64,000 nucleotides of DNA from Albifimbria verrucaria. Its lineage: Eukaryota > Ascomycota > Sordariomycetes > Hypocreales > Stachybotryaceae. This document shows, piece by piece, positions 26,219 to 37,629 of this stretch. A program made the translations under genes and the position numbers. Under the pieces are notes generated by a model. That model was given only the letters and a program-made list of their open reading frames with translations. It did not search any database and had not been told where the DNA came from. The stretch is from contig JAHREC010000013.1 in the NCBI GenBank assembly GCA_020081605.1, forward strand, positions 434,001-498,000, written 5' to 3'. Every line of letters begins with the position of its first letter. The stretch's first letter is position 1.

Positions 26219-27604
26219 GTATGGATTAACCAATGCCTATGTCTTACCCGGTACGAACCTCAAGCAGAAGGGGACATCCGGGGCCTCGAGCACAATATCG
26301 TCTTTTCCAACATCAACTATGACACTGGCCTCGCCTTCGTTCACAATAACTTAAACCCTCAATTACTATCGTTAATAACGTTTAAATCGTCGGAGTTGTT
26401 GGCTGTGACATAGCTAGAGTGCACCTTATTTGTCAGACTTTTGATTCTATTTGCAATGTCAAAGTGTTTCCAATGCAATGCGCCGAGGTCACCTGGAACG
26501 TGCATTTCGGTGAAGAAATGCCGCTTTTATTTAGCAAAACATGCTCTCCATTCCCACTGGCCCAGATTTGAGATGTAAGAGATGCTTTATAAGCACGAGC
26601 TTTTCCGCTCTGTCACTTTATTCAAGTAATGTTACATGCAAGGAAACAAGCAATTGTGGCGATATTTTGTGCCAGTCCTTCACAACGTCAGGGCGGTCCT
26701 GGATGAGCAGCTCAGTGCTGACTGCAGAACTTGGCTCTTCGGTGTCTACAGAGAGTGTTTAATTGCTACACAAATCGTAGAGAACTGTGACAAATATATC
26801 AAGAATATAAAGGAGATGCTCTTTAAATGCCTACCACTAGAACTCGTTATGGTTCTTATTTTCTGAAGATGTCAATATTATTAAGAGAAGATCAGCTCGT
26901 TACGCAACCCCGGTAAGTTGTTCTACTTAATTAGTTTGATCAATTACAGCTTTTCGGGTTAGCCGCAAGAAGTTAGAGAATATTGAATAGTGATCTGACA
27001 CGGAATGTGGAGGAAGCCGTGCTAGTCCCTCACGAACCGAGGTTGCATCCCGAACAGTCTGTGTTGGGTTTGAGAGGGAATTTCATGCCGACTACGGAGT
27101 ACCAATTGGGAATTACCTATTTGAGCGAGGAGGTGAAAGTGGCAAAGGGTAGGATTAGTAAACACTGAGATAACTGTTTTGCCATGACGGAGATCTCCAC
27201 TGTTAGATAAAAAGGAAAGAATCAACAAACGAATCTTCAAAGGCCACAACCTGGACGGATTATGTGTAGCTACAGCGTTTGCAAACCCCACTGTTGCAGA
27301 TGTGCTTCAGATACCATCCCTTACCCCAGCTCTAGGGTAGATGGCGGCCCACCTCGGCAAGATGGCGTTACCCCAGGTCTAGGGTAAGCCAATGAGCCGC
27401 CTCGGCGTGGTCGGTTCATGCCTCGGCTCAATCCCCACATCGGCACTTAGCGCGGGTTCCCGAAGCTCCCTAAGCCCATTCACCCGTCCCTCCATCCATA
27501 TCTCACCCATCAGCACCCTCCTCCCGACATCAACCTTTCCCTCCTTCTTGACCACGCAGCTTCTCTTCTATTCCTTCCCTCAACCACGCTCTATCCTCGT
27601 TACA
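26219..27604. other. Intergenic region upstream of the thiolase
   Basis: No supported gene. Contains a direct duplication at 27321-27340 and 27368-27387 near the thiolase start. The last 200 bases are pyrimidine-rich (CCCTCC, TTCCCTC), as expected of a fungal 5' UTR. Confidence 0.45.
27321..27387. promoter_or_regulatory. Two-copy 20-bp element upstream of the thiolase gene
   Basis: ttaccccagctctagggtag (27321-27340) and ttaccccaggtctagggtaa (27368-27387) differ at two positions and sit 47 bp apart, about 220-280 bp before the thiolase ATG. Each is a near-palindrome of TACCC/GGGTA. A protein-binding role is inference. Confidence 0.4.
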
Positions 27605-29025
27605 ATGGCCGCCGAACGCATTGGCTCGCTCTTCCGCCACCTGGCCCCGGGTCGTCGCTCAATTCCATGTACGTTACCTCGTCCTTGACCTTCACATGTG
27701 AGGTGGCGCTGACCGTTTGCTCTGCAGCCAGTCCAAGAACGCCGACGATGTCGTAATCACCCTCGCCATCCGAACGCCCCTGACCAAGGCCAAGAAGGGC
27801 GGCTTCAAGGATACCAGCCTCGAGTACATGGTCTACGCCCTGCTGAAGGAAGTCCGAGAGCGCAGCAACCTGGACCCTGCCCTCGTTGAGGATATCTGCC
27901 TCGGAAATGTTGGTCCTTCCCTGCTTCTTGGAGGCGCTTCTGCTGACATTGCACGTTCACCAGGTCTCCGATGCCAAGGCTGCCTACAAGGCCCGCGCCG
28001 CCTCCCTCGCCGCCGGCTTCCCCAACACGGCCGGTGCCTCGTCCGTCAACCGCTTCTGCTCCTCCGGTCTCAAGGCCACGGCCGACATTGCACACGCCAT
28101 CTCCACCGGCTCCATCGCCGTGGGCATTGCCATGGGCGCTGAGTCCATGTCTATCGGCGGCGACCGCCTCGACGAGCCCTTCGACGAGGACGTTGTTGCC
28201 CAGAGCCAGGAGGCCGCCGACTGCATGCAGCCCATGGGCTGGACCAGCGAGAACGTCAGCCGTGACTTTGGCATCACCCGCGAGAGCATGGATGCCTTTG
28301 CGGCCGAGAGTTTCCAGAGGGCCGAGCGCGCACAGAAGGAAGGCTGGTCTGCTGACGAGATCGTGCCCATCAAGACCAAGGTCAAGGGCCCTGACGGCGA
28401 GGTGAAGGAGGTCATCCTGACCAAGGACGAGGGCATCCGACCTGGCACCACTGCCGAGAGCCTGTCCAAGATCCGCGCCGCCTTCCTCAATGGGGACCTA
28501 CCACGACCGGCGGTAACGCCAGTCAGGTCACGGACGGAGGTAAGCCTGGCATGACCTGAGGAATCCACAGAATTTCGCTGACAATAATTTTTTCTTAGCT
28601 GCTGCTCTGCTGCTGATGAAGCGTTCTACTGCTATCAAGCTCGGCCAGCCCATCATGGCCAAGTACGTCGGCTCGACCGTGGCCGGCCTGGCACCCCGCA
28701 TCATGGGTATCGGCCCTAGCGTGGCCATCCCCAAGCTGCTGTCTCTGTACAATGTGTCGCTGGCGGATATGGACGTGGTTGAGGTCAACGAGGCGTTCGC
28801 GTCGATGGCGGTCTACTGCCGCGACAAGCTGGGCCTGGACTGGAGCAAGATGAACCCCGCGGTGGAGCCATCGCGCTGGGTCACCCTCTGGGCGCGACCG
28901 GTGCTCGCCAGGTAGTGACTGGCCTGAGCGAGCTGCGGAGGACGAAGAAGAAGATGCTGCTGATCAGCATGTGCATCGGCACGGGCCAGGGCATGGCTGG
29001 ACTGTTTGTCAACGAGCAGGTGTAG
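27605..29025 (+). CDS. Peroxisomal 3-ketoacyl-CoA thiolase (beta-oxidation), PTS2-bearing
   Basis: Last enzyme of fatty-acid beta-oxidation, cleaving 3-ketoacyl-CoA to acetyl-CoA. The N-terminus [13 protein letters not shown] contains a PTS2 signal of the form R-I-x5-H-L, placing it in the peroxisome matrix. Catalytic residues are all visible: Cys in [15 protein letters not shown], His in [14 protein letters not shown], Cys in [24 protein letters not shown] is also present. Introns: 27669-27727, 27909-27963 and 28540-28598. Frame breaks: one base lost in exon 1 (near 27665), a C at 28497-28498 (restores [17 protein letters not shown]) and a C at 28855-28858 (restores [15 protein letters not shown]). 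About 415 residues. Confidence 0.93.
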
Positions 29026-30073
29026 AGGTGATGGGTTGGGTGCTTGTGTAAAGAATCATGGCAGGGACATGGGGACTCTGAGGCACAAGGAGCATTTTGT
29101 TTATATTTGCATGTCATGTGTACAGCCTAAATGAAAGTTGATACAGTTATATATCACTATATATATGTATATCTTGGTGTATGTGTGTGGATGTGTGTAT
29201 TTGGTGTGCAGTGGTTGGCTCCATACTATCTAGGTACCTGGTAGGTAGGTAGGTACCTATAGTAGGTAGTTGGCCTATCCATTAGTACTCTGGGAGATGG
29301 CATAACTCCAGTAGCAGTACAGGTACAGACAGACAAGCAGGATGAAGTAACGATGGCGGAGACATGTGATTAATGGAGACAGGCCTTCAGGACACGGTCT
29401 GATTTGCTGCTAAGCCTTGGACCCTGGATACAGCACATGGCACTAGCAGATGGGATGCAAGTCAACTATGCCAACGGTTCATGCCTGTTCCTGCAGTACT
29501 GTAAAAATGGTTACCTACTTACCTATCTATCCAGAATTCAATTCTGTTCCATACACGGCCGGCCTCCTTGGACTGTTTTATTTATTTGTTGACTCAGTCT
29601 CGGCCCAACGCCTTGTTTATGCCGAACATGTCCCGAACCCGAGGCTGGCCGGCGGCCTGTACCCGGTACGTACCGCGGACCGCTGTAACGTGCGCTGCAA
29701 GCTGCACTATGATGTCGTTGCACGGGGTCATTTGGAGGTGGGGCCAAGCAAGACATGACCAGGCCTTTTCCTCCCATCCAAACCAACCCCTGCTAGACCT
29801 GGACCTGGGAATCGCTTCACTTTTCCTCTGTTTCCTCCATGCTGCTAATTCTCCCAGCCTACCTGAATCGGTCCTAGGCCCAGGTTCTTTGTGCATAACC
29901 GACTTAGCCCCTGGTTGCGAGACCCGTTTCTCTCTCTCTGTGCCTGGCACTCTTCCACGCCCTCGGGAAGACAGACATCGTCAACTCAACCTCGCCCGAC
30001 AAACGGATCCCTCGACACTCATGCATTGCGGACGAGGAGCCCACACTCCTGCGCCGCCCTCGTTGTCTTCATC
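29026..30073. other. Intergenic region with microsatellites
   Basis: Between the thiolase end and the SulP start. Holds TA/TG-rich repeats (29140-29210) and GTAG/TACC repeats (29230-29275). The last 250 bases are C- and T-rich, like a 5' UTR. No gene seen. Confidence 0.45.
29140..29275. repeat. Microsatellites: TATA/TGTG and GGTA-type repeats
   Basis: A TATATA/GTGTGT mixed repeat is followed by several GTAGGTAGGTA and GGTACCT units. Simple-sequence DNA in the 3' flank of the thiolase gene. Confidence 0.75.
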
Positions 30074-32526
30074 ATGACCAGCAAACCCACCCACAGCCGC
30101 GCCAGCTCCTACTCCAACGACCACCGTCCCAACCAGCCGAGCGCCCTTCGCCAGACCTACACCGCTGCCAACCCTCCTCCCCACGGTGATGGCCCCGGCC
30201 GCGCTCCTCAAGATGCCGCCGACGAGTCTACGCCTTTGATACACACAGAAGTCTGTACCCACGGCGTCTGCACCCACGGCACCTTCAGCCCTCGGCCCTC
30301 GAGCCCGACTGGCTTTGGCGACCCTAGCATCTTCAGCGAGGCCAGTAGTGACACCGCCGGCCCCTCGGGCTCTGCCTTGGGCGATAGACACGACGATGAC
30401 TGGAAGGAGTGGTTGAAGAGGAGGATGAGAACCAAGAAGATGGGCAAGAGCAGGCACTTGGCCGCCCAGGCTGGCTTCACGGATACCCCATTGATGTGAG
30501 TTGTGCCCAGCTCAGCGTCTCGGTTGCACCGCTAACAAGCCTGTGATAGGTACTTGTCATATTACGTCCCATGTCTCATTTGGATGAACGAGTACAAACT
30601 CGCCTACCTGCAAGGCGACATCGTCTCCGCCCTCACAATGGCCTCCTTTTACCTCCCCATGGCCCTCTCTCTCGCCGCCAACCTCGCCCACGTTCCGCCC
30701 ATCCATGGCTTGTATTCCTTTGTCTTCAACCCTCTGGTATATGCTCTGTTGGGTTCGTGCCCACAGATGGTCGTTGGCCCAGAGGCGGCTGGCTCTTTGC
30801 TCATCGGCAGCATCATCAAGGCCAGCGTCGATGAGGGCCACGGCGACGAGGACAATGACTTGATGCATGCACAGCTCTGTGGTGTGGCTGCGGGCATTGC
30901 CGGTGCTACCGTGCTGATTGCTGGTCTTGCGCGACTGGGATTCTTGGATAGCGTGCTGAGCAGACCCTTCCTGCGAGGCTTCATCAGCGCCATTGGCTTC
31001 GTCATCGCTGTTGACCAGCTGATTCCCGAGTTGGGTCTTATGGACCAGGCCGTCGAGACGGGAGTGAGCCATGGCAGCAGTATTGAGAAAGTCATCTTCA
31101 TCGTTCGGAACATAAAAGATATGCATATGTTGACGTTTGGAATTGCCGCCGTCAGCTTTACCATCATCATGCTCTTCCGGTAAGTGGCGAGACACTGACT
31201 GGTTCCAAGCTTTCAGCTAACTCCTTCCCAGTGAATTAAAGAAGCGTCTGCAACCTAGATACCCCTCCCTCGTCTTCATCCCCGATCGTTTCCTCGTTGT
31301 GGTGGCATCGGCAATCCTCTGCTGGAAGCTTCAATGGAACGAGCAGGGCGTCGAGGTCCTTGGCACTGTCAAGTCGGCTACCGGTGGGCTGTTTGCCTTC
31401 CGCTGGCCCTTCCAGTTGGAGAACATGCCGCAGATTCGAGCAGCCATGTCTACCTCGTTCCTCATCGCCTTGCTTGGTTTCTTCGAGTCTTCCGTCGCCG
31501 CCAAGAGCTTGGGTGGCAGCGACAACGTGCACGACATCCAACTCAGTGCAAACAGAGAGATGATTGCGCTAGGCACGGCCAACTTTGTGGGAGCCTGCTT
31601 CATGAGCTTGCCTGCCTTTGGTGGCTACGGGAGGAGCAAGGTGAACAAGTCGGCTGGCGGAAAGACGCCCATGAGCTCCGTGTTTTTGAGCATGATTGCC
31701 ATGCTCTCCATTTTATTCCTACTCCCATATTTCTACTACTTACCTGTAAGTTGGCATCATGGCCTGCCCCTGCACTACACTTGCTGACCCAGTGTAGAAA
31801 CCTGTTTTGTCGGCCATGATATCCGTCGTGGCCTGGTCATTAATAGAAGAGGCACCTCATGACATTTCTTTCTTCCTGCAAATTAGAGGCTGGACAGAGC
31901 TCACCCTCATGGCCATCATCTTTATTGCCACAATCTTCTACTCCCTCACCCTGGGTATGGCCCTTGGTGTAGGCATTTCGCTGCTGCAGGTCATCAAGCA
32001 CAGCACCCGACCTCGAATCCAAATCATGGGTCGTATCCCTGGCACCAATCGTTTTGAAAATGCCGAAGCGGCAAACTCGCACCTGGAGCACATTGAAGGC
32101 TGCCTCATTGTCAAGATTCCAGAGCCCCTGACCTTTGCCAACACTGGTGAGCTCAAGACGCGACTGCGACGACTGGAGCTGTACGGAACATCAGAAGCCC
32201 ACCCGGCGCTGCCGCGGCTGCGCAGTCAAGATTCGAACCGTAACGTCATCTTTGACATTCACGGTGTAACGTCGCTGGACGGATCTGGAACACAGGTTCT
32301 CGTTGAGATTGTGCAGAACTATCAGCGACGTGGAGTACGAGTCTTCTTCTCGCGTGGACCAAGTCACAAGGGCCACCCAGTTTGGAAGCTGTTGGAGAGA
32401 AGCGGAATTGTAGAGATGTGCGGTGGCGAAGGGCACTTCGTCAACGATGTGGAGGAAGCCTTACGTATGAGCGAGTATGAGGAGAGTATAGATGAGCGAC
32501 AACTACAGCAGCAAGCGCAAAATTAG
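30074..32526 (+). CDS. SulP-family anion transporter with C-terminal STAS domain
   Basis: Membrane transporter of the SLC26/SulP family; substrate probably sulfate or another anion. A polar N-terminal tail of about 140 residues has a Cys-His pair repeat (VCTHGVCTHGTF). The membrane part starts LIWMNEYKLAYLQGDIVSALTMASFYLPMALSLAANL and carries GLYSFVFNPLVYALLGSCPQMVVGPEAA, the SulP signature. The STAS domain follows (LIVKIPEPLTFANTGELKTRL...VIFDIHGVTSLDGSGTQVLVEI). Four exons with clean GT-AG borders: introns 30496-30549, 31180-31231 and 31746-31798. About 765 residues, and no frame break anywhere, unlike its neighbours. The layout recalls the yeast YPR003C/YGR125W group, one of which acts in the vacuole, so location and substrate are uncertain. 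Confidence 0.92.
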
Positions 32527-32814
32527 ACGGGAGCACGACCAGGAGACGGAAGATACTTTTTCTGTGTATTGGATGCGTGCAGTGAGCGAGACTCAGTTAA
32601 ACTTGAATTTGCATATGGTATGGAAAAGCGAAGAATGAGAACGACACAAAAGAGATGGCATATTTGAAGACGTGACAGATACACTTATACCACCAGGAGA
32701 ATTACAAAGCATGCGCCGATTATTTACATTAGAAACTTTGAGCTTGACTTGGATCAGGAATGCCACTCCTCTTGATGATTCCCAGGAATATTGTATTGTT
32801 ACTAACAAGGCATC

Positions 32815-33926
32815 TTACGAACTCTGATGATCTTTCAAGGCTTCAGATACACATTCATCAAGTGCATGCACCGCTTCTTTCACGACAGCCATACTCGGCC
32901 CCTCATCTTCAATCCAGCACTGCTGCTCGAATAGGTGTCCTTCGCCTGGTGCGATAAAGAGTCGTACTTTGTCCTTGCCCAGAGAGTCGCGCATCTCGAC
33001 GCTTATATCATGCGGCACGGGAGCGTCATTGTCCCCATGGAAGATGACTGTCTGTGGCCATTTCTCGCGGCGTGATTGAGCAGAGGGATCTTGTGCCCAT
33101 GAATAACCCAGATCAACAGCCCCGAGGAGATCGATCCATTTGTTCTTATGTGTATAGTATTCGTACAAGTCGCCTTTGCTGTAATGTCCTGGGGTTTGTT
33201 CTACGATTGGCGTAGGTGGGAGTTTGTAGTCTGGGTTCCGAGAACCGTCTGGCAGCAACTTATCCATGGTGAACGCTTGGTGTGGTGCAGTGGTGCCAAG
33301 TACAGGAGGCCCGGAAGTAAACTCCTCTATTTCTGAATATTCGATTGGTACTGGCGAGAGGAGGTTGGATGAGTTGAAGAAGCTGTGCCTGAATGTGTTG
33401 ATGCCACAAAGCGAAAACAGCGCCAGGGAGGCGGACTGCAATGATGTGCTACTAGGACAGTAGGGAAGAAACCTGTCACAAGTAATGTGAGATGGAGAAT
33501 AGAGCATGCTGCGAAAGAGAAGACTGACCGGCACTAGCACCGGCAACAATCACCCGGCGTCTTGTTCCTTCTGGGGATTTCCACTTTTGTGCGAACTCAT
33601 ACGCTGCAGATGCATCTTGGAGAAGGCCACTTCCTCCAGGCTGTGGCATGAGACGGTAGCTAGCGCTGATCAAGGGCCATTTTCGTTGAAGACAAACCTG
33701 CGATTTTAGTTACGGTGTTGTGCTTGCTTAGGGATCCATGTGCGTGGGAAGGGGCTTACCTGAACCAACCAAGGGGCAAACGATCACGACCTGACCCTAC
33801 AAGACCTCCAGCATGAAAGAACAAGAAGACTGGCTTATCATCTGAAGTGCTGTCTTGTCGGTCGTAGACGTCGCATTCAAGCGGCATGCCGTGGTTGGCG
33901 AATACGTGTGTTGTCTTTTGCGACAT
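32815..33926 (-). CDS. Alpha/beta hydrolase-fold esterase (HSL-like)
   Basis: Predicted serine esterase. Starts MSQKTTHVFANHGMPLECDVY (33926). The oxyanion motif HAGGL lies in VFLFFHAGGLVGSG, the nucleophile motif GASAG in VIVAGASAG, the acid in VIFHGDNDAPVP and the His in APGEGHLFEQQ, giving a full Ser-Asp-His set. Introns at about 33697-33759 and 33475-33528. Missing bases at 33778-33780 (T on the coding strand) and 33426-33428 (C) shift the frame; restored, they read GRDRFAPWLVQVCLQRKWPLISASYRL and SPPPLALFSLCGINTFRHSFF. About 325 residues, no signal peptide. It converges on the SulP gene and borders the PKS cluster; membership in the cluster is possible but unsupported. Confidence 0.82.
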
Positions 33927-34480
33927 TTTTGACAATGAGTGGAATAGGCGAAAATGTGCTCTTGATTTAGGATAGAGAATACTGAACGAGGTTTTGCACA
34001 GCATTATAGCAGATACGGCTGCCTAGAGTTGTGATGTTCTCACGACTGTTTAGGGAATGTTGCGTCAATAGGGCGCGGTAACAACATGTTAAGGGCGTTG
34101 CCTAGTGTACGAGATACGACCCACCCGGCATAGGAAGACAACATTTAGTGGAGTTAAGGAGCCTCTGACTCAACACTACTGGTGGTCTCAACTATAAAGC
34201 TCAACCTAGTGGTCCTATATTCCTCGGCACAACGATTATGATGGAGACGTAGGGGAAGTTCAATTAATCCTCTACTTTTAAAGACAAATGCAAGTGCCGA
34301 CAAGCCGTGTTCTGTGCACTACTTGTCACCTCGGATAATCGAGAGTATAGGATGCTGGAATTACTTCGACCGCCGAGTCTAAGTATGTGGATACACGTAT
34401 ATTCATGATGAATATGAAAATATGAACTGCACTGAATAACTAGTTTTGAAACCCCAAACCCAAAACCCGTGTCCAGCTAC
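33927..34480. other. Intergenic region
   Basis: Promoter of the esterase and 3' flank of the first P450. No gene seen. Confidence 0.45.
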
Positions 34481-36107
34481 TCATGCCTGATGCCTTCGGC
34501 GGACGCGAAATCGAGGCTTCAATCCAGCTACCTGCGCGGCCACTCGCCACAAGTTCTGTGGTGGAGGAGGCAGTGGCTGAATATCGTAGTGAAAGATTAG
34601 ATATGCCAGCAGAATCTTGAGTTCTGTCGAAGCAAAAAGCGACCCGGACATGCATACCGACCGTGGCCGAAAGGCGTATACTCTGGACTGGTTGTGACCC
34701 ATGTATGCCTTGTCTTTCCCAATAATTTTCTGCCTTGCCATCAACCTCTCCGCCAGCTTCTTTGCTCTGTGCGGCTGCCATCTCACTGAATCGGAATGGG
34801 TGATACTCCTCTGCTTCAGAGTACAGATTGTCGTCGTGGTGCATAGCGTAACCAGGAACGCCTACAATGGTGCCATATGGCAGCTTGAACCCACTGGGGT
34901 GGTAACACCATCAGGATGAACGACCTTACGAACAACAGTGATAAAGTTGCCATTGTTGAGGCGCTGCGATTCCCGCATAGCAGAGTCCAGCTTGGTCATC
35001 GAGGCAAGGGAGTTCTTGTTCCAATCCCCGCCATGGTGCTCTAGAGATTCGCTGATCTCCTGCCTGAGCTGTTCTATGTGCTCGGGATCCTTGGCCAGAT
35101 CGTTGAGAGCAAACGTAACAGCAAGGGAGCTGGTGTGAATGCTTGAGAAGTTGACAACCATTAGACGACGAGCGAGTGAGTATGGATGGGACTGTTGTGG
35201 GTCTTTGAGCATTTTGGCTTGGTGGATGGACCATTGCAGAAAGTCGTTGGGCTCCTCGACATCAGCGCTATGATCCTTGGTGCGTAACTCATAAAGAGAC
35301 AGCCTGCGTGCCAACTCTTTCTTCATAATCCCATAGAATTGTGATAGCTGGTACCGATTTGGGAGTGTCAGAATCGGAGCCATGATAGGTCGCAGTGGGC
35401 TCCATGTCAGCCGAAGCATTAAAGCCGCCAGCGGAACGGCTTGTGTGAATGCAAGGCTTAGATCCTGGAGCCGCTTGTTCCGGCACAGTGGTGCTCCAAA
35501 GAACACGCGGCCGACGACCTGCGCAATCATGTGCTGCACTGTTGGCATCACATCAACCTCCTTCCATTCGTTACCATTCAAGCCCCAGAGTTGGTCAACA
35601 CATTCCTGAGACTCTTCGTACATGACAGGAATCAAGCCTCCAGTCTCACGCGTAAGCCTTGTTGAGATGAGGTGGACATGCAGGCTGTCGGTCGCTAGTT
35701 TAGAACCCGGTATTGTGTGATCTGTTTCTAGGAAATCTGCGAAGAGCTCGTGAGCGCTCACGATGGAATCGGGCTGGTCTGCAAGCCATTGTATCTCTTT
35801 GGTAGGCAGAAATACGAGATCTCCTAATCCAATGACAGGTAAAGCTACGGTTCTATCCCTTGAGACTTGTAAATGTCCTCCAGACTCTTCTTTAGTGTGA
35901 GTGTGTTGCGCCATCGTGCGCGTGTTTTGGGAAGAACCACCTTCCTGGCTCAATTCCATGGATTGCAATGCCCTTAGGTAGAGTTGGAGACCGGGAAGGG
36001 CTTGATCGTAAGGATTGAGACAGGAACAGGAGAACGATACCTGCGATAGGCACCCAAACCGAGGAACGGTTCTCACGGAGAGCTTCTAGCCATTGCTGCA
36101 TAGCCAT
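34481..36107 (-). CDS. Cytochrome P450, ent-kaurene-oxidase-like (CYP503-type pattern), many frame breaks
   Basis: Haem monooxygenase anchored by an N-terminal helix ([30 protein letters not shown]). The I-helix reads [26 protein letters not shown], the form seen in ent-kaurene-oxidase-like fungal P450s that lack the usual AGxDT. The ExxR motif is AMRESQR. The haem loop [15 protein letters not shown] is present in a third frame (about 34625-34665). Breaks: A5 to A4 at 35925-35928 (restores [21 protein letters not shown]), G at 35857-35859, C at 34896-34899 (restores [15 protein letters not shown]), one before [15 protein letters not shown], and T at 34634-34638. Five losses in 1.6 kb is denser than in other genes, so a real pseudogene cannot be excluded. 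It shares a 703-bp divergent promoter with the lipocalin-like gene. Confidence 0.82.
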
Positions 36108-36450
36108 GATTGAAAAGAGGCAAGACCGGATGGGGTGTAGGACGAGAGACAACCCACGTTGTCACCATGATTAGGGTTCTCACGTATCCTGACAATGTTT
36201 TATCGGCAGGAATCTGAGTGCATAAGGCAATACTCCGTAGGATAATCCGGGACTCTGACATGTATGGGCTTGTCATCTGCCCACCCGCAACTCCATTGCT
36301 GCAGTCGGCATCGAGTACTTCCCGGCTGCCTCCGCACTCCGCCCCTGCATCAATAGCTCTTGGTAATTGTGGGATATCGAAGACCCTGTGTTTTGAAGTA
36401 TACCGATTCTAACCAGTCTCACGTTAGCATTTTGCATCATGTAAGGATCC

Positions 36451-36470
36451 AATCGGTGCTAGTCGGTGCA
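36451..36470 (+). promoter_or_regulatory. Paired TCGGTG element, P450/lipocalin-like divergent promoter
   Basis: AATCGGTGCTAGTCGGTGCA: two TCGGTG half-sites with 10-bp spacing (36453 and 36463), in the promoter shared by the P450 (start 36107) and the lipocalin-like gene (start 36811). Almost identical to the element at 39751-39770. Likely binding site of a cluster regulator (inference). Confidence 0.6.
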
Positions 36471-36810
36471 GGCTTATGATTAGTCGCCGAGCAAGGCGGG
36501 GATCGTCTAATCGATCCCAATCGAGCACGAGAAGATGCCCGGTGAAGCTACGTTCTTAGCTGTGTTAGAATCGTGTCCGTATTGGAGATTGAGCGGCCAC
36601 AGGGATTGATCGTCCTGAAGTTTCGGTATGCCAATCATTGCTACGTCGTATCCTGCATGTCTCCACCTTGACGCTATAAGACGATACACCCTCCTTGATA
36701 CACACATTTCAAGACCATTTGCTTAAAGAGTTCGAATAGATTTCTGTGAAGCAGATCCAAATCATCGATAGAAGAATCTAACCGATTTGGGCGAATCTGT
36801 GTAATTCAAC

Positions 36811-37355
36811 ATGGCGCAGATTGATGGTGCGCGGAAAAAGCTCCTTGGCTCATGGTCGCTTATATCGAGCCGGACAGAACTTCGCGACAAACCAGATGAC
36901 GAACCTACGATCCTATACACTATTGGAAAAGATGCAGAGGGAATTATCATGTTCTCTCCAGATGGTTATGTTGCCACACAGCTCATGCGACCTGGAGCAA
37001 CCAAATGGAAAAGCAATAGCTTGCTAGGTGGCACGACCGAGGAAATGGCGGATGCTACTCAGCACTCTTTGGCATATGCAGGAAAATATGATATCGAGAT
37101 TGGAGAGAATAATGAGATACTAGTCTACATTAGTATGGACATCTCTTCGTTTCCAAATTGGCTTGGCGATAGGCAGGCAAGAGTAGTGACATTTGATGAC
37201 GATGTTCTGACGCTTACACCCTCATCATTCACATTACAGGTGGGTTTCACAAAGCTAGTGTTCTCAAGTGCTGAACTAATCTTGTGTCTTTGCGAATTTA
37301 GGGAAAGATAGCACAGCCGATATTCGAATGGAGAAAGATGGAGAGCAGGACATAG
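36811..37355 (+). CDS. Lipocalin-like domain protein in the PKS cluster
   Basis: Small soluble protein of about 160 residues: MAQIDGARKKLLGSWSLISSRTELRD opens with the LxGxW pattern of lipocalin-like proteins (PF13924 type), followed by beta strands including IIMFSPDGYVATQLMRPG and a central YAGKYDIE strand. An intron at 37240-37301 joins FTLQ to GKIAQPIFEWRKMESRT-stop, and FEWRK is a typical final strand. Such proteins recur in fungal polyketide clusters, where related barrels bind or cyclise reactive intermediates; a role here is inference. No signal peptide. Divergent from the P450, sharing its TCGGTG-bearing promoter. Confidence 0.8.
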
Positions 37356-37629
37356 ACATGGAGCTAGCCATCAATGAGCAAGGCCTGATAAGCCGTCATT
37401 CAAGAAATAACTTCAAAATCGTGTACAAAAAGTGTTGTAAACTCAGTCAGCTGCAAATGGTTGTGTTTTATTGACCTCTACTGTAATTAAACTGTTCTTC
37501 GACTTGTAGACAAAAACATTGTCCGATGTTACAGTTATATAGTCAATTCAATCAATAGTTTACAGTTTTTCGCGATGTTTATGCGGATATTGGACAATAC
37601 GGTGCCTTCTTATATACACCAAGACTATT

